A stretch of 64,000 nt of DNA from Tolypocladium sp. Sup5 PDA-1 (lineage: Eukaryota > Ascomycota > Sordariomycetes > Hypocreales > Ophiocordycipitaceae): positions 186,001 through 250,000 of the forward strand of contig JPHH03000013.1 of NCBI GenBank assembly GCA_000750105.3, in the 5' to 3' direction. Shown piece after piece: positions 32,311 to 42,521 of the stretch. How positions within the stretch are numbered: position 1 is the first letter of the stretch; every line of letters starts with the position of its first letter. The notes below the pieces were generated by a model. That model was not told the origin of the DNA, did not search any database, and was given only the letters and a program-made list of their open reading frames with translations. A program made the position numbers and the translations under genes.

Positions 32311-34260
32311 ATGGACATGCGCAGCGCCGAGTACCTTGCTCTCGTGGGATCTTTCATCCTCGTCGGACTCGAATCTGTAATCCGCGTGTTGACGCTCGCA
32401 CTGCGTGAGTACAAGCCGTCGTACCCCTGGAGCATGTACTGACAACCTGCAGCTCCTTTCCTCGTTGATCTATTCTACCGGGCGTCGCGGCGCATATTCA
32501 ACAGATACACTTCGCCAGAACAAAAACGAGCCGAGAACAAGAAGAAATGTTTGTGCAACAAGACCGCCGCCTCCCCTTCTCAACCGCCAGAGTGGTACTA
32601 ACTGGACGCAGCGATATCGACCTCTGTCCGCGACGCGTCCGATTTCGTCGAGCTCTGCCAGCTTTGGGGCTACGAGGCTGAAGAACACATCGTACAAACA
32701 AAAGACGGATTCCTGCTCGGCATCCATCGGCTGCAATGGAAAAAAGGTGAGGAGGGAACAAAGGTCAACAGCGGACCCAGCAGCGTCAAGAAGAGGATCG
32801 CATACCTGCACCACGGCCTACTGATGAACTCGGAGGTCTGGGTCTGCTTGACCGACGAGCAGCGGTGCTTGCCCTTTGAGCTGGTTGAACGCGGCTTCGA
32901 CGTTTGGGTAAGACAATCCACGCCGTCGTGGTAAGAGAGTCGGCGCTGACGAGCGTAGTTTGGAAACAACCGCGGCAACAAGTACTCCAAAAAGTCGATC
33001 CACAGCTCCCCGACAACCGTCAAGTTCTGGGACTTTTCCATGGACGAGTTTGCCTTTCACGACATCCCAGACACCATCGCCTACATCCTCGACACGACGG
33101 GCCAGGAGAGCTTGTCCTACGTCGGCTTCTCGCAGGGCACCGCCCAGGCGTTTGCGACGCTGGCCATCCACCCCAAGCTCAACAACCAGGTCAACGTCTT
33201 CATCGGCCTCGCGCCGGCCATGGCGCCTGCTGGGCTCTCCAACGGGATAGTCGACTCCCTGGTCAAGGCCTCTCCCTCTGTCTTGTATCTCATGTTCGGC
33301 CGGCGGTCCATCCTGAGCTCGGCGACCATGTGGGAGACGCTGCTGTACCCGCCCCTGTTCAGCCGGGTCATCGACATGGGCCTGTCGTTTCTGTTCGGGT
33401 GGCGGACCAGGAACATCTCGACGAGCCAGAAGCTGGCCGCGTACCCGCACCTGTACTCGTTCACGAGCACCAAGAGCGTGGTCCACTGGTTCCAGATTAT
33501 CCGCAACAAGTGCTTCCAGATGTACGACGACGACGTGCACCAACCCATGAGCGTCACCACGGCGAAGAAGTACTCCAAGGTGGCCAGGTACCCGACGCGG
33601 AACATAAGGACTCCCGTGGTGTTGGTCTACGGTGGCAGCGACTCGCTCGTGGACATCAAGTCGATGCTCAAAGAGCTGCCGCCGCAGACGGTGGCGACGG
33701 AGATCCCTCACTACGAGCACCTCGACTTCCTGTGGGCTCGGGACGTGGACACGCAGGTGTTCCAGCACGTCTTCGACGCCCTCGACAGCTTTACCGACGC
33801 CGAGCACACCGCCGAGGAGTATGACAGGTACTACCTGGTCAGGAGCGAGAGCCTGATCGGCTCGGGCACCCCCTTTTCCAACTACCGCGGCAGCGAGAGC
33901 GACGCCTCCACGATGGCGGGCAGCAACAACAGCGAGAGCCAGCCTCCCGCGCAGCTGCACCAGCACCGCGCGAGGGAGCAGCAGCGCAACGGCACCTCGC
34001 ATAGGTTCGGCAACCGCCCGGCCCGCGCCGCTGAGCCGGACGCGGCCGAGACCGCGAGCAAGGAAGCCCAGCCGAGCGAGAAGCTCAAGGGCGTCGGCGT
34101 ACGGCGCGGCGGCGCGGCACGCAGCACGGCCCTGCACAGCATCAGCGAGACCAAGGGAGGCAGCACCGCCGGGGAGACTGGTGGTGCAGATACGGAGGCA
34201 AACGGCCGTGAGACTGCGTCTGCGGGCGACGAGGGCAAGGGGAAGGCGAAGAAGCAATAG
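32311..34260 (+). CDS. Alpha/beta-hydrolase lipase, sterol esterase (Tgl1/Yeh) type
   Basis: Four exons, 32311..32404, 32453..32548, 32612..32907 and 32959..34260, give 595 residues in one frame. Residues ~5-30 are a hydrophobic N-terminal segment, likely a membrane or lipid-droplet anchor. An AB-hydrolase lipase N-terminal region follows (GYEAEEHIVQTKDGFLLGIHR), then the oxyanion region YLHHGLLMNSEVW and the nucleophile elbow GFSQG (Ser ~220). The acid is likely in VYGGSDSLVD and the His in IPHYEHLDFLW. The last ~130 residues are a low-complexity tail rich in Ser, Ala and Glu. Yeast relatives Tgl1, Yeh1 and Yeh2 hydrolyse steryl esters. The second intron uses a weak GTTTGT donor. It contains ACTAAC, whose TAA would otherwise end the frame. 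The start could also be the next Met, two codons downstream. Confidence 0.87.
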
Positions 34261-35189
34261 CGATACCCCCTGTGGACGGAGGAGATGTTGTGATTCCTAG
34301 AATTTGTGCATGGAAGCTCGAGCAAACATACAATTCAGCCAGCCTCGTCACCTCGGGACTCGCTTCCCTTCTTTCGTCGCCGTTCGCGACGGCGCCTATC
34401 AAGTGCCGCAGAAATATGGGACCATCAACCTGATGGCTTTCTCTCGGGAGGCCGTCCAGCCGGCTGACTGCAGTTCTAGTAGATCTGGGCCTGTTGAAAC
34501 CCACGGACCATGGCTTTGCTCATCTGCCTTTCCCGACCGGCACCAAGCGTTAAACTTGCAATTCGGTTGGTTACGCGTCTTCACACGAATATTCAGCCCT
34601 GCTCCGCATCGTACACAGCTTGTTGGTGGACGAGGGAGTCTGGCGCCATCACGGCCTTGCTGACATGTGCGTGGAGGACGCGTCAACATGGCGTATCCGT
34701 CGAGGCAGGATGCTTGGACCTGGCCATCGGGTGCCTGGTTAAGATGTGTCGACAACGTTTGGTGAAGGTTGTTTGGTGGCACCGTCGAGCACGCGAGTAC
34801 GTAGAGATGATGTGCGTCTGACCGCCATGAGGCACCGTTGGTTGGCCCCAGAGTCCAGACGCCCGACGCCCGAGACACGGGCACGGGCCCGATACCCGGA
34901 CGGCATCGGAGCTCAGCCACGCTCCACCAGAAAGCCGTTTGAGAGGCAGAGCAACAACGGCCGCAGCCACGGAACTGAAGAGGCTTCTACCGTACGTAGG
35001 ACAAGAGCTCAACCGCCCTGTTTCCAAGTCCGCGTCGCAATGTCGAGCCACCCCTTGAAACGTCAGCCTGCAGCCGTGCTGCCTTATATACGATGGAGGC
35101 TGAGCCCGTGTTACGGCTTACCTCCGCTCCACTAGTTTCCCGGCTGGGCTAGCCGCTCGGCTGTCGACACGGTTCTTTTTTACTCGTAT
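34261..35189. other. Intergenic 3' of the lipase gene
   Basis: About 930 nt with no supported gene. The open frames seen on both strands have no domain and no shared splice pattern. Confidence 0.4.
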
Positions 35190-35529
35190 AGAGGATTACT
35201 ATTTGCACAGCCAAAAATCTCTATTCGTACCGCTATTTCCTTGATACTGGCCCATCTCTGGCCCGTGATAGTAAATTGCAAAGGCGCAACTAATTGTATT
35301 CGCGAAATGCTTTTAAAATACCAAATCAATTGCTTCCATGTATTTAATAGGGAAGTTCGAGAACAACGGCGGAAAGCAAGAGTCGAACTGGAATATAGAA
35401 GTTGCGCAACGCCGCGATTGAACTGGCACCTCTAGTAGTAAAGGTACTTTTGCTTACAGCGGCGATACACCAAAAGAAGATGTAGGCTGTACGAATAGGG
35501 ATTTTTGGCTGTACGAATAGTAATCCTCT
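35190..35529. mobile_element. Small non-autonomous element with terminal inverted repeats (MITE-like)
   Basis: The first 41 nt (35190-35230) and the reverse complement of the last 41 nt (35489-35529) match at 38 positions; all three differences are C/T transitions. The interior (~258 nt) is AT-rich compared with the surroundings and has no gene. The right end carries a direct repeat of TATTCGTACAGCC, once inside the terminal repeat and once overlapping its inner edge. Size, non-coding interior and inverted ends fit a miniature inverted-repeat transposable element. I could not define a clear target-site duplication, so the exact ends are provisional. Confidence 0.65.
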
Positions 35530-36198
35530 TTTTTATTGCGGGACTGCTAGGGTCTTAGTCAGTACTGCGAATCCCGTTCGGGAGACTCGGATGTAAGCCA
35601 AGCCAGGCCACGTCCCTCGACCAGCGAGTGTTTCGTTCCGTCAGCAGCGTGTCCTCAACGCTCGCGCGGTATCAATAAAAGCGTAGGCAGTCGTCATCTG
35701 CGGATTGAGGCTTAAATATCCATCTCTGGTTGGTACGCGCCGGGCCCCCCCTGATCCCTGATCAGGCCGCCGGACCCCCTGATGCGGCCTTGTCTGGCAA
35801 CCGTTCGCGACCCGGCCAATACCAACACGACGTCCGGCCGTGAGTGGAAACCCGTGTGTTGGCTCGCCGGGATGAGCATAGCCTCACGCCGGCTCGGAGA
35901 CAAAAAAGCCAGCTGTGAAACCCGCGCCGCACTGGTCTTGTTGGAGTCGTCAGCCCTGGGTGAGATCTCGTTAGATAAGTAAGCTCTGTAGTCCATACTC
36001 CGTACGAGTAGTCCGTATTTGAACTCTGACATGTGCGTGGACTTTCAGACGCCGTGCAGGGACGACGCCTTCACTCTTTCATATACATCCCTTTCAAGCT
36101 CGACAATCTAGCATCTTTCTTTCTGTAACTTGCTCCCAGCAGCATCTCTCTTTGACGGCAACTCGTTCTCCTCGTGGGAGAGCACCGCCGGTCCAGCC
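35530..36198. other. Promoter region of the RTA1-like gene
   Basis: About 670 nt upstream of the RTA1-like start. It contains a TACTCCGTACGAGTA motif at 35996-36010 and a pyrimidine-rich stretch near 36080-36125. No gene. Confidence 0.45.
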
Positions 36199-37272
36199 AT
36201 GAGCGTCCCCGACTCCCTCAACACCACGTCGCCCGAGGTCCTGCAGGCCTTTTGCCTGCACAACCCCGACTCGCCCGTCTGCGACAACGTCCCCAACTTC
36301 TACGCCTACCACATCGACATCGGCGCCAACGCCGCCTTCCTCGCCATCTTCGCGGCGTCGCTGCTCGGCTATGCCGTCACCCTGGCCGTCACGCGGCGCG
36401 GCGTCGCCTTCAACGTCGCCCTCATGCTGGGGCTCATCTGCGAGATCCTCGGGTACGGCGGCCGCATCATGAGCTGGCAGAACCCGTGGGACGAGAACGG
36501 CTTCCTCATGCAGATCTGCTGCCTGACTATTGGGCCGGCGTTTATGGCCGCGAGCATATACCTGTGTCTGCGGCGCATCGTGAGCGCCTTTGGGCCGGAG
36601 AACTCGAGGATTCCGCCCGAGTACTACACCCGTATTGTGAGTCTCCCATCTGACCAACATCTCGACACGCCCAGGGGCTGACACGGTCAACAGTTCATCC
36701 CCTGCGACGTCATCTCCCTCATCCTCCAGGCCACGGGCGGCGGCATGGCAGCCGTCGCCTCCCACGGCAACGACTCGGCCACCCTGGGGACACACATCAT
36801 GGTCGCCGGCCTGAGCTTCCAGGTCGCCACCATGGTCGCCTTCATCATCGCCTCGCTCGACTTCACCCTGCGCACGCGCCGCGCCTCCGCCTCGGCCCTC
36901 GCCAGCGACCCGGCCCTCGTGCGCATGCGCGGCACCCGCCGCTTCAAGGGCTTCCTCGCCGCCCTCGCCCTGTCTACCTTCTGCATCCTCTGGCGCAGCG
37001 CCTTCCGCGTCGCCGAGCTGAGCGAGGGCTGGAGCGGGCCCATCATCAGCAAGCAGGGTCTCTTCATCGGCTTCGAGGGCGTCCTCATCGTCGTCGCCGT
37101 CCTGGCGCTCAACGTCTTTCACCCCGCCATCTGTGCGCCCGAGCTGTTTGCGAGCGGCGGCGGCTTGAAGGGGGCGTGGTTCTTTAGGCGCAAGAACCAG
37201 GATGGAGGTGAGAAGACGGCCAACAGGAACGGTGACGATGAAGGAATAAAGGACTCTTCGGAGTCTGCCTAG
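36199..37272 (+). CDS. RTA1-like seven-helix membrane protein
   Basis: Exons 36199..36636 and 36694..37272, with a 57-nt GTGAGT...CAG intron in phase 0, give 338 residues. About seven hydrophobic segments are visible. RTA1-family signatures are YGGRIMSWQNPW, the MQICCLTIGPAFMAASIYLCL helix, the FIPCDVISLILQATGGGMAA motif right after the intron, and FRVAELSEGW followed by a conserved late helix. The family includes yeast Rta1, Rsb1 and Pug1, associated with lipid or sphingoid-base translocation, resistance to 7-aminocholesterol, and porphyrin transport. The substrate of this member is unknown. An in-frame open stretch runs upstream to 36130 but has no ATG, so the start is MSVPDSLNTT. Confidence 0.9.
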
Positions 37273-37991
37273 ACGGGTGCTTAAAGCACCTTCATCCAAG
37301 AATCGGGAATGGGCAGGTTAGATTATCAGGAGTTGGCGTTTGAAGGATAGACACATATGGGGCACGTAGAGTTGAGCCCTTAAGACGTTTGTCGTGGGAA
37401 ACTTACTTGACGACTAGAATAGGACACTGTTGGATCTCGAAAGCTAATGGACCAAATCACAACATAACATCACATCACGGCAGGGCATATCTTGTGCTCA
37501 AAACGCAAGAGTCAATTCATTTGGCCATTGCTATTGACCATGTCTCGTCATCATCACGGCTTCAAAGAGCTACGTATGAAGGCGAACCCAAATGCCAATG
37601 ACACCCGCCCTGCTCGTCATACTGAGCCGGCTTGGCCGTTCTCTGCAGACTATGCCCTCCCGATCATCTTCAATCGGCAGCTCTCTCATTCCCCACGTCC
37701 GAAGAAACTACTGATCATGTTGCGAAATTCGCGTCCCGTGTAGGGCTGGCGCAACATAACAAGGGGTATCGTGAATGCTTACGTCTCGTTGTCGCCAGAA
37801 ATGCAAACATCTGCAATGAAAATGAGAACGCGGTATTCATGCGCCATGCAGGCAGGAGCCCGGTTAGTCGCATCAAGCTAGGTTTGTTGGTGGAATGGGA
37901 ACTCGGGGCATGTAACCATTATCAGGGGTGGTGTTACATGTGCAGGGTATGGGGGACGGGATAGCCAGCGTTCCACGTGCCGTACCACCTT
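37273..37991. other. Convergent 3' region
   Basis: About 720 nt between the RTA1-like and Red1-like stop codons. No gene recognised. Confidence 0.45.
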
Positions 37992-40900
37992 TCAGATGGA
38001 GACACTGCCAAGGGGTAGGATCTTGGACCTGTCCCCCTGGAACTGGGCTCGGTACTCGATGATACCTTGGCTGATGGTGTTGAAGTCCTTAACTTTGCGG
38101 TTGCGGTATTCCGTGAGCAACTGCCGAAGCCCTGAGATGTACTCTTGCTTCTTCTCATCGTCGTAGTTACCGGCTGCCCCTAGCTGGAGCAAAATTTGAT
38201 CATCTATCGTCATTATTCGCCAGCGTTAACCTCGATCCAGTAAACTGTTCGCAGGTTCGGGGCATACGTACCCGGAGTCCTCATGTTTTCGAAGTGCTGG
38301 TATTCGCACTGGCCGCCCCTGGGACACGGCTGACCAGCCAGCTCGTCAGGACAAACTTCCTTCCGCACGTCTATTTTGTTGCTGTAGGTCAGGGATCGGA
38401 GTCCTCCAGCAACAGACTGGTTAAACTGGGGGTGGAATCGATAGGCACGGAAGTACTGCAGCGGCGTTTCGTAGGGTACGAAATGGGATTGCGACGTATC
38501 CGAGGTCGAACCCTGACCTGCCTGGCCAACCTGTTCCGACGTTAGATGCCCGGACACATGCTGTGTTAGCGGTACAGTCTCTACTTCTCTTCCAGGCTCG
38601 GGCGAAGACTCTGCGTGTCCTGCTGAGATCTGCTGGGCAATTGGCTCGGCAATAGAGGCGTCAGGCTCAGCATGGCTGGATGATTGCGGCGGCGCTTCGT
38701 GCTCGGCGACCGGGGCAGGTTGGGGTGGAGACGGCGATATGTCTTCGATGGCAGAGGACTCGGCGTCGGCGTCGGGAGGTTCGTAATCGTCGGATCCAGC
38801 TTCTAGCCCATCGCCCGCAGACTCGCCCGCTTCGTCCATGATCATATCGTCCCCTGTTTCTCCTATAGGTCCTGACTCGTGGTGCTGGGATTGCGCACTG
38901 AAGACGCCTTCCTCGTCGACACGCTCAGGGTCGCGATTTGCGGGTGTTGTATGGCTAGCATCGCCCAACCCGCTCTCGCTGTGCTCGTTGTCACCGGGGC
39001 GGCCTGCAATATCAGCTGTCGCTGCGTCGGTTCGCTCCGAGGCTTGAGGTGCGATGTCTTTGAGGATATTCCCAGACTCCTCACTAGCGGCCGGAGAACC
39101 GCTCGTAGTGTCCATGGCGTCCGACTCCTCTGCTGGTTGGACGGATAGGGGTCCTTCAACTGTACAACATGTTAACCTTGTACGCCAAAGGGAAGAGACA
39201 TGGCAGGAGATAGTTGCCGTATGGTGTTCTTGGAGGGCACATACCCGACAAAGGCCCTGGATGAGAAGCCGGTGGGCTCTGATCCTCCGAGCTAGAAGCA
39301 ACCAGATCTTGCTTCAGTCTTTCTTCTTCCACCATGCTCTCTTCAATCTCCCGTTCAATGTTCGCGATTTGCGACTGCAAACTTTGCAACCTCAGAAGCT
39401 GCTCCTTACGACGAGCTTCAATGAATGGTAGGCGCTCGCTCGCTGCCCGGGAGCGGCTACGCCTGTCATATCCGGAGCCTTGTTCCATCCTTTCAGAGCG
39501 ACTTGTGCGCTCTTGCGGGACGGAAACAGGAACACTCTGGGTCGGGGTGTCGTTGGCTGGTGTGAGGCTGCCAACCATTGACAGGATTGGCGCGGTAAGC
39601 CTGTGGCCTATGCTCGTTTCCTCTGCACTGTCATCGCGAGAACTGCCATTCGGCTGAGAAGCAGTTGGGGAGACCTGTCTCGAACGCTTAGCCTTCTTAC
39701 GCGCCTCTGCCTCGGCGATCTTGCGCTTCATTGCTTCGATTTTCTTGTTCATGTTTTCCAAGTCTTCCCCTCCGCTGTTATGGCCTGAATTCCTTGGAGG
39801 CGTTGCGACCGATGGACTCGGAACGGGGCGTGGCGTGATGTTGTTCGAGGCAGACACAGAATCGCGAAGGATCCCGGACTTCTGGAATGATGCCTCAGCA
39901 AGATTGACTGGTGACGCGGGACCACCCGGAGAGTCAATGTCCATCTCGGCATCGTCCTCATCGTCACTGACGTTTATCAGGAACGGCCGGGACTCCATAT
40001 TCTGACCAAAAGGGCGCCTGAAGTGTTTCGCACCCGGATCAGTGACGTTTGGGGTGGAACGATGCTTTTGGGTAGCGGGCTCTGAAATTTGTGACGGCTG
40101 CGGAGTGGATGACAAGAACAGCCCCGGTATCGACGAAGGCGAGGGTTGGCCTGCTCTGTCCACTGGCCCAGCTGCTTGGTTCGGAAATTCAGAAGAACCG
40201 GGCAGGTCCTCATTCGTGTTCAAGCTAGCAACATCTGAGATCGTCATCTTATCGATCTCGGACTTTGCTGCATCAGCATCGGCGGGCGCTGCAAGCTGAG
40301 ACCGACTTTGCGTAAGGGCTTCGCGAGCCTTTAGCAGCGCTTCCATCTTTTGGTGCAGTAGCCTGGATTTTTCGGACTGCTTTTTCGTCGCCGAGGGCTG
40401 ATTAAGACCGGCCGCAACAGCAGTCGGGACAGCCATCGGAGCGGCGACAGCGGTTGCAACACCTGGCTTTGAGCCTTTCGCGGCAAGAAGCCGTGCAATT
40501 CGGTCCTTGCGCTCCTCGGACTTGTCCAAAGGCTTGGCAGGTTGTGCAGTTGCTGGTTCTGAAGGCGTTAGCCGTGCCTTTGATCGACTCGGGACTGCAC
40601 TTTCGGGCGGAGCTGAAGGCTCTGTCTCAGTGCTACCGTTTGGCTTCGGATCTTCAAACACGTTCGCACTCGCAGGGATATCGAGCCCGAGATCTTTGAA
40701 GAGGCTGCCAAGTATCGCGCCGTCAACACCCTCCTGAAGGTAGTTTTGATATCGTATGTTCAGTGGCCAAAGACGCAAAATCGCCTCCCTAGCCTGCTGT
40801 CTTGCCGTCGAAACGGACTGTACAGCCGCCGGCGCGGCCACGCCACTCTGAGCAGTCGCCAAGCGTGTGGGTTCAAAGACCTCATTCGGCGAGGTGGTCC

Positions 40901-41710
40901 GAGGTGTGCGCTTGTTTCGAGCACCGAATGAGTCTTCCCATCTCCTGGTTAGCAAAAGGCCGATAGCTTATGGCTGCATAAGTTGAAATAAACTTCTTTC
41001 TTACCTTGGTGTGCTGAGGAATGCGCTGGTTCGACGTGGTCGATCTCCCGCGGGGACAGGTACGGTGAATAAGAGCCTGAGCGTTCCCGACCGGTGCTCG
41101 ACTGCCCCGGGTGCCCTGCATGCCAGCTAGCTCCCGCACCGGCTGCCTGGGAGCGTGAGGAAACCCCAGTGATGAGGGTCTCTCGATTCTCCATCACAGC
41201 ATCGCCAGTGTCCACGCCTGCACTGTCAAAAGGCCAGGTTTGGGCCTCAACAGTGTTCCCGTCACCCCCGGTCTCTCGAGGCTCATATAAATCCTCTATC
41301 TCACCCTCGCTGACTTCCCCCTCCTCTGACCCATCGTCCGCTGCGCTGCCACTGGCAGTCACTGCGTTTGGCCTTTTCGAGTCGCCAGCTTTCAGAGCCA
41401 CTTGGTTCGAACTCTGGCCGCCAGATTGCGGCGGCTGGGGCGCAGAGTACCCGCTTCCAGGCTGCGGTCTGGCCCAAGGCTCCTGCTGCTCCGTACCGCT
41501 AGGAGAGAAACCCAAGCCCAACCCGGGTATCATGTTGCGGTTGTACTCATATGACTGCTGGGCCGCATCGCCATGCCGTTGGCCAGATAAATTGGCCGGT
41601 TCGTTCGCAGGCTGAGATGGCTGGGTGTACGAAGGGTACTGCAGGTTCGCAAAAGGCGGCTGTGTGTGATAGCCTTCAGGCGTATCATATCCATACCCAG
41701 ACTGGTTCAT
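37992..41710 (-). CDS. Red1-like protein with C3H1 zinc finger
   Basis: Proposed exons 41710..41005, 40933..39245, 39159..38272 and 38203..37992 give 1164 residues. The long N-terminal part is Ser-, Pro- and charge-rich. It includes an acidic patch (DDGSEEGEVSEGEIEDLYEP) that resembles one in Red1 and ZFC3H1. A coiled region near LLRLQSLQSQIANIEREIEES follows. The zinc finger is in the third exon: VCPDELAGQPCPRGGQCEYQHF, spacing C-x7-C-x5-C-x3-H. Fission yeast Red1 and human ZFC3H1 scaffold nuclear RNA elimination by the exosome. The last exon is joined across GTACGT...GATAG and reads DDQILLQLGAAGNYDDE. The first acceptor is uncertain: the obvious CAG at 40945-40947 breaks the frame, while AAG just before 40933 keeps it. 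Confidence 0.8.
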
Positions 41711-42521
41711 CTTGGGAAGGTCAGGTAGCGATAAGCCCGTTCAGAGACAGAGGAGCGCGACTCCCACGGCGCCTGACGCTTTGTACTCTGGCAGCCGAGG
41801 CAGCGAATGGACTAGAGGTATTGTTTGCAGTATTAAGGAATCAGCGTTATCGCGATCTTCCTCATCGACGACAGACGTGTTTGACGGCTTCGGGAACATC
41901 ACTTGTGAATGCACCAAAGGCTCCAAGCTTCTGCTATGCCCCGAGGACGGCCAGAGCCTAACGCGCGGTTAGTGTCGGGTAGCGCTGTTGGTTTCGACGC
42001 GTCGTCGACGTGGACCGATGAAACAGCCAGTAGGTAGATGGCCGCGGTCTCTGTCACCGCGAGGGGGTGGATGGAAGAGCGCTGGGGATGTCGTTGGCGG
42101 TGGATGCAACCGCGCAGGTTCACCAAATTTCGAGCTTCGAGGTTGCAGGTCGTGTCGGATCGACTAGTCCAGGACTCGCCTAGCGTCGCGACTGTGCCCA
42201 GGCCCCCGTGTCAGTCACGTGCGCGCCTCTGTTTACTTCGGAGGGGTCACTCCCCAGCAACGGTCTGGATATCCTTTCCCGCTGTCTTCGCGCCTTCATG
42301 TCGACGCAATTCATCTCTTGATGTCATTTTTCAGGAGTCTGTAACTGCGACGAAGCGCCGGTGCTTCCCATTTTTTATTTCGTTTTTATTGAATCGCGCA
42401 GTGCTCGCCGGTGGTTGCTATTTCTTATGGTGCTGAGCTTTGTTTACACGCGCGCGTACGACGAGCTCGATACTTACCAGCACACACCAGACGCAGAACC
42501 CGCTGATGGTCACGACGAGCA
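41711..42521. promoter_or_regulatory. Divergent promoter region Red1-like gene / myoB
   Basis: About 810 nt between two divergent start codons, so it should contain both promoters. No defined operator was recognised. Confidence 0.45.

Noticed and set aside
32818..34257. 479-codon frame antisense to the lipase gene
   Set aside because: Compositional shadow of the lipase exons; no domain and it crosses exon borders.
36094..37299. 401-codon frame antisense to the RTA1-like gene
   Set aside because: Acidic, Gly/Asp-rich shadow; the plus strand shows spliced RTA1 signatures.
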